DNA of 64,000 nt. It comes from Flavihumibacter petaseus NBRC 106054 (GTDB lineage: Bacteria > Bacteroidota > Bacteroidia > Chitinophagales > Chitinophagaceae). The notes under the pieces were generated by a model. It had not been told where the DNA came from, ran no database searches, and saw only the letters and a program-made list of their open reading frames with translations. Positions 11,201 through 20,213 of this stretch are shown here, piece after piece. The position numbers and the translations under genes are program-made. The stretch covers positions 1,922,001-1,986,000 of the forward strand of contig NZ_BBWV01000001.1 of the NCBI RefSeq assembly GCF_000974785.1. Reading direction: 5' to 3'. Positions within the stretch are counted from its first letter, which is position 1; every line of letters begins with the position of its first letter.

Positions 11201-12674
11201 AACGTTCTATGCCATCAGCAATACCATTATTGCTCCGGGAATCGGAACAAGATTCAATCTCGGAATGACCATCCCCCGGATTGAAGTGAAAGACCCTGCC
11301 GTCAGAAATACACTGAATATAGCAACTGAACAGAATGCCTACACCTGTGACAGTACGCCATTCCGTGCCACAATCATGTTGCCGGTTGCCGCAAAATCCA
11401 TCATATGGGCATTGAGCCAGGTAACCGGTGCGCAGCCAGCTGGTGATATCATTGAAAACAACCCGACACCGGTAGACACCGTTGAAGTAGATTTCACGGA
11501 TTACTATGTATATCGAATATCTCAAGACATCCGCATTGACGGTACTGGTGTGTTCCAGATCCCTGTAACCATTACCTACGGCGGAAGTGGTCTTGGTTGC
11601 GACAAATCGATCACTGATTCCTTCGCAGTAGAAGTGATCGAAGCTCCTGTAGTGAATTATACCACAAACTACAACCATTGTGTGAACGGTACCGCCACCT
11701 TTGAAGCGTCCGGTTCAGCACAACGGGGAGCGATCGTTGACCGCTGGAACTGGAACTTCGGTGACAATACAACCAGCGATATCCAGAGACCCACGAAAAA
11801 ATGGAACACAGCTGGGAATTACCTGGTAGCGCTAGAAGGTATTGCCAATGACGGTTGCGTCGGCTACCATAACGAGACAGTAACAGTAAACCCGCTACCG
11901 GTTGTTGCTGTGAAGAAAGACACCGTCCGGATCTGTAAAGATGATGTGGTGACCTTTGAAATCAGCAACCCTGATGCAAATACTACTTACGAATGGTTTA
12001 CAGCAGCAACAGGTGGTAGCCCGATCTTTACAGGTACTACCTTCACCAGTGGTGCACTTAATGGGGATTCAGCCTTCTATATCGGTGCAACTGCCAACGG
12101 ATGCGGACCCGATCAAAGACTGAAAGTGGTCGCTGCAATCAAGATCACTCCGGAAGCACCGGTAGTAACAGTTGATTCTGTAACGACCAATATGATCCGC
12201 TTCGAATGGAATGCTGTTGCCAATGCAACCGGCTATGAGATGTCCACTGACGGTGGCAGCACCTGGAGTGCTCCATCATCCGGAAGCAATGGTACCTACC
12301 ATATGATCACCAACCTGCGTCCGTCAACCACTATTACTATCCAGGTTCGTGCGACAGGTGGTTGTGAGTTTGAGGTATCCTCACCTGTATCTGCAACGAC
12401 GCTCACAGACAATGTGTTCATCCCGAACAGCTTTGTGCCCGGCGGTATCAGTCCGACCTTCAGGGTGTATGCTAATAACGTGAAAGAGATGAAGATGATG
12501 GTGTTCAACCAGTGGGGACAGAAAGTGTTCGAAACATCTTCAATGGGTAGCGGATGGGATGGTCGCTTCAATGGCAAGGATCAGCCGAGTGGAGTATACG
12601 TATATGTGTGCCGGATCATATTGAACACCGGCGAAGAAATCAATAAGAAAGGCAGCGTAAACCTGATTCGTTAA
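5241..12674 (+). CDS. Giant T9SS type-B adhesin: two beta-helices, IgGFc-like, PKD, FN3, CHU_C
   Basis: This 2477-residue secreted protein has a signal peptide (1-31). A beta-sandwich follows to about 222, then an Ig-like module (about 222-318). A first right-handed parallel beta-helix (about 318-795) has Asn-rich turns such as NNKITNNKI and ends in PDIGAYEY. A second Ig-like module and a second beta-helix (about 895-1400) end in PDLGAFEF. The region of about 1565-1990 resembles the IgGFc-binding N domain (PF17517). A PKD module (about 2130-2220, WNWNFGDN), an Ig-like segment and a fibronectin type III module (about 2300-2388) precede the C-terminal CHU_C domain (about 2391-2477, with MMVFNQWGQKVFE). 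CHU_C is the type-B T9SS sorting signal of gliding adhesins, so surface export is expected. The PorP/SprF genes downstream are the likely export partners. The ligand is unknown. The next gene starts one base after the stop. Confidence 0.9.
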   Translation: MRKSCPPVQCRTLILLCLTAIFSLVNAVATAQTDYKIGSGTGSNGAYDYPCPLPDLNGSRAQYLIRASEMTAAGMTAGGITALKLNITGQNGAGQLDNIRFQIGHTGINAINTTQWATFTGTPVEIPAANYTLADGINTFTLPSMFLWDGVSNIMIEMCSGTDMPWQTSENPSVEWTTGLPFNAQHTATVGSWFGGNGCGLNDAFNSGNARTRPNFTLTWQTVPACSGQPVPGTVVSDKTSTCGSEVFHLTLSGNAVATGLSYQWQISADNTTWNNIPDATNPAYAGSQLSGNYYRVAVTCANGGQSANSAAVHITATPTVSGTFSIDNSVPASGSGTFKTFNEAYDFIKCGIGGPVIFNVKNTGVDYNEQLIMKDIPGASATNTVTFNGNGATISWQASDESRSIIKLDGADYVTIDSLVIKSLGSDEWADYGYGVVLNNDADFNTIKRCHINVFSIGTNGNFLGIAITPQESWISSGITNCDNNTFDHNTITGGYYGIAIAGDDNVPVANNKITNNKIIDFYYQGIYATGTYNTLVEHNDISRPMRTASSYTVSGIIFEQVNVGAKVIGNRVHNLYDSHTTNTDRSNGIIFSNADAAEGAENLIANNIIYNIYGLGEQYGIVVSGTSYTQVYHNTISFDETSSVSSKPTYALYGGWSEAFLDVKNNIYSIHKGGTGEKFAEYFSTPLQAGSVNYNNFFLADHGTISAGYYNAKAYQTLAEWKKIIDNANDTSSLDIDPGFKDPANGNFEPNSALLADKGLPVASVTADINNIARSTTKPDIGAYEYTLPGCLTSFTAGDAYSSVGLVTCPGKKTTLNLKNNDVGMGMTYIWESAPSSTGPWTAISTALQAAPFNYVLGDQPLYYRAAVSCNGGTAVYSTAIQINVGGAFPAGTYTIDKTQPSDPSGTKNFNSFSEAVAALNCGVAGPVIFNVKENTYEEQIRIGDIRGTSAANTVTFQSESGNATGTILTFNGTDVTKNYTLRLDSASHFIFRNLTLAATSDNAGRVLEILSMSKGDSIVNNIITAPEVTGYYDTYNNPMQSAGIIMNAKLTGGDHVISGNTITGGVKGVHLEGRAQATPSTNNEISSNIFSKQILHSIYAANAAGIKVRNNTIDFNATQMVWGNGASAGIYITASDSSIAVDGNTVTIGNWAGGNTAAISVNNSDAPVHKRASFKNNTITANDVANSSPVAGMDFAGVRNFDVFNNTVVVGSASSGSYSGEATNALASNNAFGTHYYNNSLVSYATVAEAYNATAYFDHQYYQDGGEAEAYNNIISNAGGGPAVFHNYSPAFVRSDYNLFHTSGATLIKVGPPNYMLEKDFTSLDTWIKAFSIDLNSIVYEPAFVSASDLHPDASKAASWAMQGRGVQIAGNDKDKEGNDRAVTLTTGVPDLGAFEFQPTVAPPVLTGIPATPAAGTTQHFLMGSDTVASIIWAPGAPVPSALTLRRYSGVLPDGLSAADKSMYYYVAAQPGTNGNFNFHIRQHYVGSWMRNLSPESTVKLGRTDAAQVWTASGTAVIDSLANVMIDSSLSFLDKFTGMTDGKFPDKPVFTTTADSSNKGTRFWAPYALNTSFFQGNDQEMLFRIAADQSSTVTVKVNGTSYSKTYSVAAGTVLKTDPLPKVGAHDARITDEGKYVTGVSIESDRPVAITAVTTGFQDTYAMLLPTGTYGYEYAALGYRQKSSYNPAIFKTSATVNVIADHDNTVVEITPSVDTKGGQKAGVPFQVTLQRGEVYQVLGADKGQSIVDGYDRYYFGTDLTGTTVKAIANPAGECYPVAVFSGSASTGFDCKENELEGTADEFFIQQNLPAPAWGKHYLTAGNTTSDGTEPVYYVYRIQVNNAQTIVKRNGTVMTGLDNKVYEFTSNQPEYIEADQPVQVAQFGAAMMSCGNEAWFGKGRFNSVVYLTPLGHGIKDAKYLRETEQYPQTETYNDLQVLIPDAGLASLKVNGQNDFTVTAHPGMPGYSIAMKRWPMNEELMHVSSDTTFYAISNTIIAPGIGTRFNLGMTIPRIEVKDPAVRNTLNIATEQNAYTCDSTPFRATIMLPVAAKSIIWALSQVTGAQPAGDIIENNPTPVDTVEVDFTDYYVYRISQDIRIDGTGVFQIPVTITYGGSGLGCDKSITDSFAVEVIEAPVVNYTTNYNHCVNGTATFEASGSAQRGAIVDRWNWNFGDNTTSDIQRPTKKWNTAGNYLVALEGIANDGCVGYHNETVTVNPLPVVAVKKDTVRICKDDVVTFEISNPDANTTYEWFTAATGGSPIFTGTTFTSGALNGDSAFYIGATANGCGPDQRLKVVAAIKITPEAPVVTVDSVTTNMIRFEWNAVANATGYEMSTDGGSTWSAPSSGSNGTYHMITNLRPSTTITIQVRATGGCEFEVSSPVSATTLTDNVFIPNSFVPGGISPTFRVYANNVKEMKMMVFNQWGQKVFETSSMGSGWDGRFNGKDQPSGVYVYVCRIILNTGEEINKKGSVNLIR

Positions 12675-12675
12675 A

Positions 12676-15600
12676 ATGTTCAGAAAAACCATGACAACCA
12701 TAATCCTGGCAGCTTGTCTATTGACGGGCTGCCAGCTTTATGCCCAGAATATATCCAACCGCGGAAAGGAATTCTGGGCGGGATTTGGTCATCATGGGAA
12801 TATGGAATGGCCTCAGAATTCACTTTTCCCTGATGAATGGCCTGCCATGAAGCTGTTCTTCAGTGCAGAAGAAAAGGCGCATGTTGTTGTTACTGTAGAA
12901 GGTACTGCTTACAGGAAAGAATATGATGTACCGGCCAATTCCGTTATTACATCCGACTTTATTCCGAGTGGCACCGGCGGGCCAAATCCAGACCCCCAGT
13001 TTATTGATGCGCGGTTATGGACCAGAACCTCCGCTTTTGGCGGCAACAATTCTGAAGGTCTGTTCCAGAACAAGGGTATTCATATAGTCAGTGATGTGCC
13101 CATTGTTGCCTATGCCTTTGAGTACGCCGCTTTTACACAGGCCGCTTCCATGCTCCTGCCCGTAGAATCCTGGGGATATGGTTACCGGGTGCTTACGGCA
13201 AAACAAGATGCTAACGGCAGCGATGTGTACAACTATTCCTGGGTTTTTGTAGTTGCCGCAGAAAACGATACCCGCCTTCAGGTCACTCCTTCTGTTAAAA
13301 CCAGGAATGGGCGGCTGGCAAATGTACCCTTCGAGGTGACGCTTCAGAAGGGAGAGATCTATCAACTGTTGGGTGGTGGCACGAACAATTCAAGTATGGG
13401 AGAAATGTCGGGTACTTCAATCCGTTCCTTGCCGAACAGTTCAGGGAAATGCCTGCCTTTCGCCACTTTCACAGGAAGCAGCGGTACGTATGTTGCCTGC
13501 GACGATTATGGTGTTTCTCCGTTTCCACCGGAAGAATGCCTGTACCAGCAATTGTTCCCAGTCCAGGCGTGGGGGCGCGCGTATCTTACAACGCCATCGC
13601 AGGTAGATACAGATCCGAAAAAGCACAACAACAACATCTTCAGGGTGATGGTTTCTGATCCTTCAGGGGTTGTAAAAAGAAATGGAGTTCCGCTTACCGG
13701 GATGACTACGCGCAACTTCTACGAGTTTACCAGCAAAACTGCTGACTATATCGAAAGTAACGTGCCCATTCAGGTGTTGCAGATCTTTCCGTCGATGGGA
13801 TATTGTGACACGGAAGGCAGCGGTGATCCAGAGATGATTGTGCTGAGCCCGGTCGAACAGGGTATTAAGCGGGTGGGTCTCTACCGGAATGAAAAAACAG
13901 TGATCGACTGGAATTTCGTTGCATTGACTATTCCGACAGAGGGCCTGAATTCCCTGACCATTGATGGCGGTAAAACATTTGATTATTCTTATCCACACCC
14001 CTATAAAACCGGATATTCAGTAGTCATCAAACGCTGGCGTACACTTGCTGCGCCAAAAGCACCTGCGCAAGCCATTATCCAGAGTGATTCCGCATTTACA
14101 CTAATTACCTATGGACTGGGCAGTGCTGAAAACTACGGGTATAACGGCGGGGCATACCTGAAAAACCTGAACGGTTTTCCTGAATTGCACAACCAGTACA
14201 ATACCTCCGATACTGCTAATTCCTTCACCTGTGCCAAAACGCCGGTGAAATTGTCGGTGTTGTTGCGGTACAAACCCAGCAAGCTTGACTGGCGCCTCAG
14301 CCAGATGGCCGACAATATTTCTCCCGCCGTTGATGTGATCATGAACAATCCGGCAGAAGACGGAATTGAGTATCGTAATGGTCTTCCCTATTACCGGTAC
14401 AGCCTTACAGGCTATTATACCTTTAAGCATGCGGGGTTGGACACTGTCCCGGTATTTGCTTCCAGTGTAGTAGTGGAGAACTGTTCGCAGGAAGAACCCA
14501 TTTTTTATGAGATCGATGTGCACGACGCAAAAATTGCTGACTTCGATATTGAAATGATTCCCTGTAAACCGACTGAGCCGGTTAAGTTTATTGGAGATGA
14601 AAAATTCACTGATCAGACTGATGTAAAACGCTGGATCTGGACATTTGATAACGGTGGTGCCATCAGCAACGCAGAAGGCAAGGATCAATCCCTCATATTC
14701 AAATCCGGCAATAACAGTGCAAAAATGATCGGAGTGGACGAACACGGTTGTATTGTGGATACCACCAAAACTTTCATGGTGGCAGATGCATTCGGCAAAC
14801 CTGATTTTTCTGTAGTGGGTAGTGCATGCGAGGGAAGTACGGTAACATTCAGGGCAACCGTACCTCAGCCGGATGCCTTGTCGTGGTACTGGGATTTTGG
14901 GGATGGCACCACCAGAACAATAACAGACAATGGCGATGAGCAGATCAATACTTATAAAAAGGCTGGTACCTATGAGGTAAGACATGCCGTGAAATACAAT
15001 GCCGGTTGTGCCAGCGATACAACAACCAAGACAATTGTTGTATATGCAAATCCGTTGCTGACAGTTGACTATCCGCTTGGCTGTCTGCCTTCGGATGGCA
15101 GAATTAATTTCAATGGCGGTGTTACCGTGCCGGATAGTCAGCCTGTTGAAGCACGCAGTTATGCCTGGAACTTTGGCGATGTGAATGCTACACCGGCAAA
15201 CCCCAATACAGCCAATACACTTAATGCCAGTCATCGCTATACCACTGCCGGCAGCTATACCATCCAGTTCAAAGCAGCTACCGTAAACGGCTGCACTGCA
15301 GCGCTGGAAGTAGAAGCATCTTTAAACCTGAAACCTGTCATCAGTTTTCCTGCACTTACGGCGGTGTGCGAAAGTGCTACCGGTGTTACCGTGGCAAAAG
15401 CGACTGTTACCAATGGAGTCGGTGGAACGGGGGTATACAAGGGCACCGGCGTAGACGCCAACGGGATTTTACACCCTGACATTGCCAAAGCCGGAACACA
15501 TACTGTGTGGTATCTTTTCACTACAACCGAAGGTTGCCAGGATTCCGCATCACAAACCATTACAATACTTCCGCAACCTGGTGCAGATTTTACTGCGACG

Positions 15601-16842
15601 CCGGATGTTTGTCTCGATCAGGCCACTAATATCAGCTTCACTGTTGCGGGCGGACCGATGGTAACGCGCTGGGAATGGGATTTCGGTAATAATATCACAG
15701 ATACCCGCCTCAACGGTAGTCCTTTTACTGTTACCTATGTAAAGACCGGCACCTATACAATCACCCTGACGACTACCGGCAACAACGGATGCAGTAGCGC
15801 TCCGGTAACCAAAGTGGTAAATGTGAATGCCAATCCGACGGCAGCATTTACTGCTCCATCGGCCATATGCCTGCCTTCTGGGGTAGCTGCCTTTACGAAT
15901 ACCTCAACCATCGCTGATGGCAGTGTGCTGAATTACACATGGAACTTTGGCGACAATAACCAATCGACAGTAGCTAGTCCGAACCATACCTATGCCGGAC
16001 CGGGCAATTACACTGTTGTGCTGAAAGCGACAAGTGCCAAGGGATGTTCCGCTACTGCGAGCCAGGTGCTGAATAAATTCCTGACACAACCTGTCGCAGG
16101 GTTTGACATGAACAGTACAGAAGTTTGCCAGGGAGCGGTGATCAGTTTCACCGACAAGAGCACGGCTTCTGGAAGCGGTGTGGATAAATGGACCTGGAAT
16201 TTCGGAGATGGTACCACGTCTGTTGAGAGAAATCCTGAAAAAACCTTTTCCCAGGCTGGACAGTTCACCATTTCGCTGATGGTAACGAGCAAAGATGGAT
16301 GTCCGTCGGCGCCAGTGCAGAAAACAGTAACAGCTTACCTGCAGCCGGTCATCAATGCCGGGCCCGATTTCGCTGTGCCAGAAGGGAGTGTGATCCGTTT
16401 CCAGGCAACAGCCAATTCAACTAACCTGCAATTCCGCTGGAGTCCGTCAGCGGGTCTGAGTGACCAGGCTGCGTTGCAGCCCACGCTAACTGTTCAGAAC
16501 GACGGTCAGTATATGTTGACGGCAACGGGTGAACACAATTGTCAGGCAACCGATATGTTGAATGTACTGGTTCAACGACCCGTCGGCGTTCCGAATGTAT
16601 TCAGCCCGAACGGTGATGGCGTTAATGACACCTGGCAGATAAAAAATATTCAGCTCTACCCCTCCGCGATAATAGAAGTATTCAACCGGTACGGCAAGGT
16701 TGTTTTCAGCTCGCATGGCTACTCAAGGCCGTGGGACGGAAAAATGAATGGGGCGCCCCTTCCGGTTGGTACGTACTATTATCTGATAAGGCTGGGTAAC
16801 GGCGATGCACCGCTGAAAGGATCCGTAACCATTTTACGATGA
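12676..16842 (+). CDS. T9SS type-B adhesin with IgGFc-like domain and PKD repeats
   Basis: This 1388-residue protein has an N-terminal signal peptide ending near residue 24 (LYAQ); the preceding LLTGC also resembles a lipobox. Residues of about 26-485 form the IgGFc-binding-like domain (NRGKEFWAGFGHH at its start, SMLLPVESWGYGY inside). At least five PKD-type modules follow, with cores WYWDFGDGTT, YAWNFGDVN, WEWDFGNN, YTWNFGDNN and WTWNFGDGTT between about 730 and 1230. A further Ig-like module ends at about 1302, and a CHU_C type-B sorting domain fills 1303-1388 (VPNVFSPNGDGVNDTW and EVFNRYGKVVF). It is paralogous to the next gene and to the IgGFc region of the preceding one, and it is packed tightly between them. 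The role is probably cell-surface attachment or structure; the target is unknown. Confidence 0.9.
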   Translation: MFRKTMTTIILAACLLTGCQLYAQNISNRGKEFWAGFGHHGNMEWPQNSLFPDEWPAMKLFFSAEEKAHVVVTVEGTAYRKEYDVPANSVITSDFIPSGTGGPNPDPQFIDARLWTRTSAFGGNNSEGLFQNKGIHIVSDVPIVAYAFEYAAFTQAASMLLPVESWGYGYRVLTAKQDANGSDVYNYSWVFVVAAENDTRLQVTPSVKTRNGRLANVPFEVTLQKGEIYQLLGGGTNNSSMGEMSGTSIRSLPNSSGKCLPFATFTGSSGTYVACDDYGVSPFPPEECLYQQLFPVQAWGRAYLTTPSQVDTDPKKHNNNIFRVMVSDPSGVVKRNGVPLTGMTTRNFYEFTSKTADYIESNVPIQVLQIFPSMGYCDTEGSGDPEMIVLSPVEQGIKRVGLYRNEKTVIDWNFVALTIPTEGLNSLTIDGGKTFDYSYPHPYKTGYSVVIKRWRTLAAPKAPAQAIIQSDSAFTLITYGLGSAENYGYNGGAYLKNLNGFPELHNQYNTSDTANSFTCAKTPVKLSVLLRYKPSKLDWRLSQMADNISPAVDVIMNNPAEDGIEYRNGLPYYRYSLTGYYTFKHAGLDTVPVFASSVVVENCSQEEPIFYEIDVHDAKIADFDIEMIPCKPTEPVKFIGDEKFTDQTDVKRWIWTFDNGGAISNAEGKDQSLIFKSGNNSAKMIGVDEHGCIVDTTKTFMVADAFGKPDFSVVGSACEGSTVTFRATVPQPDALSWYWDFGDGTTRTITDNGDEQINTYKKAGTYEVRHAVKYNAGCASDTTTKTIVVYANPLLTVDYPLGCLPSDGRINFNGGVTVPDSQPVEARSYAWNFGDVNATPANPNTANTLNASHRYTTAGSYTIQFKAATVNGCTAALEVEASLNLKPVISFPALTAVCESATGVTVAKATVTNGVGGTGVYKGTGVDANGILHPDIAKAGTHTVWYLFTTTEGCQDSASQTITILPQPGADFTATPDVCLDQATNISFTVAGGPMVTRWEWDFGNNITDTRLNGSPFTVTYVKTGTYTITLTTTGNNGCSSAPVTKVVNVNANPTAAFTAPSAICLPSGVAAFTNTSTIADGSVLNYTWNFGDNNQSTVASPNHTYAGPGNYTVVLKATSAKGCSATASQVLNKFLTQPVAGFDMNSTEVCQGAVISFTDKSTASGSGVDKWTWNFGDGTTSVERNPEKTFSQAGQFTISLMVTSKDGCPSAPVQKTVTAYLQPVINAGPDFAVPEGSVIRFQATANSTNLQFRWSPSAGLSDQAALQPTLTVQNDGQYMLTATGEHNCQATDMLNVLVQRPVGVPNVFSPNGDGVNDTWQIKNIQLYPSAIIEVFNRYGKVVFSSHGYSRPWDGKMNGAPLPVGTYYYLIRLGNGDAPLKGSVTILR

Positions 16843-16849
16843 ACGGGCA

Positions 16850-19800
16850 ATGGGAATGGTGAAAAAAATAATAGGGTTAATGTTACTGATAAATGCACAT
16901 AACGTTTTGGCTCAGGACCTTTCCAACAAGGGGAAAGAGTTCTGGGTAGGTTATGGCCATCACCAGTACATGGAACCCGGGCACAGTGGTTCTGCGCCTG
17001 TGAACAGCCAGGAAATGGTATTGTATTTCAGTGCAGAAGATCAACCGGCTACTGTTCGGGTGACCATTCGGGGTACCGCATATGAAGAAATTTACCAGGT
17101 GCCCGCGAATACCGTCATTAGCAGCAAACCCATTCCCAAGGGTGGAAACGGAAACATAGATGCCCGGCTGTTTACGCTTCCGGGAGGTGCAGGCACATCA
17201 TCAGAGCAGCTGTTCAGCAACAACGGAATTCATATTGAAAGCAATACGCCCGTAGTGGCCTATGCGCATATCTATGGGCAGGAGTCCAGCGGTGCTGCGA
17301 TGCTGCTTCCCGTTGAAACCTGGGGCCATGCTTATGTTTCGCTGACTACACGCCAGTATTATAACTCCAACCGTGATTGTTTCAGCTGGATCTGTATCAT
17401 TGCCAGTGAAGATGGCACCAGGGTTCGTATAGTTCCCACCGTCAACACCCGTCGCGGAAGGAAGAAGAATATTCCATTTGAGATAGAATTACAGCAGGGC
17501 GAGGTGTACCAGCTTCTCGGCGAGTCGATCAACAGCTATGAGAGTGCCGAGCTTACCGGAACTTCTGTTACGGCAATAGAAGGCGCAGACGGAAAATGTC
17601 ATCCCATTGCGGTATTTACCGGCAGCAGCCGGACAGGAATTTCCTGTGCGGATGAAGATGGTTCCGGAGATAACCTGATCCAGCAGATGATGCCCTTCAA
17701 AGCCTGGGGCAAGCGATACCTGACAGCGCCTACCAGTGTGCTGACAGCTCCCCAGCAGGCTAACATGAACGTGTATCGGATTGCTGTAAGGGATCCGAAT
17801 ACGATTGTCAAAAAGAACGGCCAGCAATTGTATGGCATCAACGGATTTTACTACGAATATCAAAGCAATACTGCCGATATTATCGAGGCAGACCAGCCTG
17901 TTATGGTTGCACAGTTCCTGCCTTCTTCCAATAGCTGCGGTTATATTGGCGAAGGGGACCCCGAACTGATCTATCTGAGTCCGCTGGAACAGGCAGTGAC
18001 CCGCACCGGTTTCTATCGTAATGACCTGCAAAAAATTGATGCAAATTTCGTGACACTGATCATACCCGATTCCGGACTTGCAACACTGCTGATCGATGGA
18101 GCAGCCAATGCATGGAATCACAGGTATACACACCCCCAATTGTCCGGTTACAGTGTGGTGGTGAAGCGCTGGAAATCCGCCCGGGCCCAATGCATCGTCA
18201 GCAGCCGGGCACCATTCACAGCAATCACCTACGGTCTCGGCGTGGCGGAAAGCTATGGATACAATGCAGGCACAAAGTTGAACAGCCTCAATGGATTGCC
18301 CTGGTACCGCAACAGCTTCGCGCCGGATAATCAACCTGGGTCGTATACCTGCGTAAACAGCCCGCTTGAATTTTCCATACTCCTGCGTTTTCAACCGGTA
18401 AAATTAACCTGGCACCTTAGTGAACTGAATGGTAACCTTGATCAGCCGGCAGACCAGGTACAACTAAATCCGGTTGCTAGCGGAACGCAGACCATCAACG
18501 GCATTTCCTATTTTCAATATACCCTGCCGGGAACATTCCGTTTCATGGCTGCAGGCTTGCAACAATTCCATGTAACAGCAACAGGTACGGGAGTGGAAAA
18601 CTGCGATCGGACAGAAACTTTGGCTTATCCCGTTGACGTAAGGCCTGCATTGTCTATTGCATATACAACTGAATTTGAGCATTGTGTTCAGAAAGCGCCG
18701 GTAGCCTTTGATGCTGCCACCACTGCTGGTGACGGCTCGACAATTACCGGCTGGAAATGGACAACGCTGAACCACGATGGCTCATTCCATTCGGGTGCGT
18801 CGGGCAGAACCTGGCAGCAGGAATTCACTGCCGGAAAGTACAGTGTTCAGTTACAGGCAAATGATGCCAATGGCTGCGTTGCAGATACAACAACGCTGTT
18901 CGAACTGGCGGCAAAACCGGAAACACCTTATTTCAACCTGGTTAACCCAGTCGCATGCGCGAACAGGAAACTCCTGTTGATCGAGAACAGTCCGAATGCA
19001 GGTGTTCAACGATGGTACTGGGACCTGGGCAACGGTGATACCGTTTCGCTGTTCAGTGAAGGTCAGCAATATGCAGCCAGCAGCAAGTTGCCGGATACGC
19101 TGATCATCAAGCATGTAACAGCATACAGCAACACCTGTGTAAGCGATACTGCAGTTGCAAAAATTGTTGTTTACGCAAATCCGGTTACTTCAACAACAGT
19201 ACCTGTAACCTGTTTCCGAACGAACGACCCCATTCCTTTTGAGACAAAAGTATCTTTTGAGGATGATCAGCAGCTGAAGGAGGTTTCGTGGACTTTTGGC
19301 GATGGTTCCAGTGCGCACACGCTTTCGGGGCATCACAGCTGGCCGGCACCGGGAAGCTATCCTGTTTCTTTAACCGTAACCGGAGAAAGCGGTTGCGTTT
19401 CAACAGTGGACTACCACCAGGCTGTACACCAGGAGCCGACCATCAGCTTTCCGCTAATGGAACCTGTATGTTCAGCTGCTGGAATAATACCCATTGCAAA
19501 TGCAAGTATTACCAATGGTGTTGCCGGCAGGGGATGGTACGGAGGGGATGGGGTTACAGCGAATGGAAGCTTCGACCCCGCCAAAGCCGGACCAGGCAGC
19601 CATGAGATCTTGTTTGTATATGAGAGTGGTGAAGCCTGCCGGGATACGGCACGCAACAGTATCACGGTTTTTCCAAGCCCCACGCTAACCATGCCGGCAC
19701 CGGTTTATGCGATTGCCGGAACGGTGATCATCCTGGAACCGAAAGTGAATAGTTTGCCGGATCTGCAATATTCATGGACGCCGCCAACCGGATTGTCAAG

Positions 19801-20176
19801 TGCTTTGGTATTGAAGCCTCAACTGACTGTCGATCGGGACCAGGAATACCGCTTCGAAGTAAAAACCCCGCATTGCAGTGTGACGGGAATGACGGCGGTG
19901 CATGTGCTTAAGGCAGTAAAAGTGCCGAATGTGTTTTCTCCAAACGGAGACAATATCCACGACCGCTGGGAAATTGAGAACCTTGCCGGATATCCGGGTT
20001 GCTTAGTGGAAGTATATAACCGTTACGGGCAAATGATCTGGAGGAAGACCGGGTACGAAACACCCTGGGACGGCCGGGTGAATGGCAATCCGGTTCCCGT
20101 GGGAACATACTATTATATCATCGACAGGAAGAACGGCTACAGCCGCCTCAGCGGATCTGTTACCATCATTAAATAA
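16850..20176 (+). CDS. T9SS type-B adhesin with IgGFc-like domain, shorter paralogue
   Basis: This 1108-residue paralogue of the preceding gene has the same plan with fewer modules. It comprises a signal peptide (1-22, ending VLAQ), an IgGFc-binding-like domain (about 24-470, NKGKEFWVGYGHH at the start) and PKD-like modules with cores GWKWTTLNHDG, RWYWDLGNGDT and VSWTFGDGSS between about 630 and 880. An Ig-like module and a CHU_C type-B sorting domain (about 1025-1108, VPNVFSPNGDNIHDRW and EVYNRYGQMIW) complete it. It starts eight bases after the previous stop. A second ATG at 16856 is equally possible. Lineage-specific tandem duplication is the simplest origin. Its product should be exported by T9SS with a PorP/SprF partner, and two such genes follow. 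Confidence 0.9.
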   Translation: MGMVKKIIGLMLLINAHNVLAQDLSNKGKEFWVGYGHHQYMEPGHSGSAPVNSQEMVLYFSAEDQPATVRVTIRGTAYEEIYQVPANTVISSKPIPKGGNGNIDARLFTLPGGAGTSSEQLFSNNGIHIESNTPVVAYAHIYGQESSGAAMLLPVETWGHAYVSLTTRQYYNSNRDCFSWICIIASEDGTRVRIVPTVNTRRGRKKNIPFEIELQQGEVYQLLGESINSYESAELTGTSVTAIEGADGKCHPIAVFTGSSRTGISCADEDGSGDNLIQQMMPFKAWGKRYLTAPTSVLTAPQQANMNVYRIAVRDPNTIVKKNGQQLYGINGFYYEYQSNTADIIEADQPVMVAQFLPSSNSCGYIGEGDPELIYLSPLEQAVTRTGFYRNDLQKIDANFVTLIIPDSGLATLLIDGAANAWNHRYTHPQLSGYSVVVKRWKSARAQCIVSSRAPFTAITYGLGVAESYGYNAGTKLNSLNGLPWYRNSFAPDNQPGSYTCVNSPLEFSILLRFQPVKLTWHLSELNGNLDQPADQVQLNPVASGTQTINGISYFQYTLPGTFRFMAAGLQQFHVTATGTGVENCDRTETLAYPVDVRPALSIAYTTEFEHCVQKAPVAFDAATTAGDGSTITGWKWTTLNHDGSFHSGASGRTWQQEFTAGKYSVQLQANDANGCVADTTTLFELAAKPETPYFNLVNPVACANRKLLLIENSPNAGVQRWYWDLGNGDTVSLFSEGQQYAASSKLPDTLIIKHVTAYSNTCVSDTAVAKIVVYANPVTSTTVPVTCFRTNDPIPFETKVSFEDDQQLKEVSWTFGDGSSAHTLSGHHSWPAPGSYPVSLTVTGESGCVSTVDYHQAVHQEPTISFPLMEPVCSAAGIIPIANASITNGVAGRGWYGGDGVTANGSFDPAKAGPGSHEILFVYESGEACRDTARNSITVFPSPTLTMPAPVYAIAGTVIILEPKVNSLPDLQYSWTPPTGLSSALVLKPQLTVDRDQEYRFEVKTPHCSVTGMTAVHVLKAVKVPNVFSPNGDNIHDRWEIENLAGYPGCLVEVYNRYGQMIWRKTGYETPWDGRVNGNPVPVGTYYYIIDRKNGYSRLSGSVTIIK

Positions 20177-20213
20177 CCTAACAAGAGAACTAAAACCAAA
20201 GCGAAACAGCAAA

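Noticed and set aside
14101-15234. A 377-codon open frame antisense to the second adhesin
   Set aside because: It lies wholly inside a well-supported gene, has no signal or family pattern and is rich in Cys, Ile and Arg as expected from reading a Thr/Gly/Asn-rich gene backwards.
20082-20213. Upstream extension of the first PorP frame
   Set aside because: It lies inside the third adhesin gene in another frame; the signal peptide begins at 20214.
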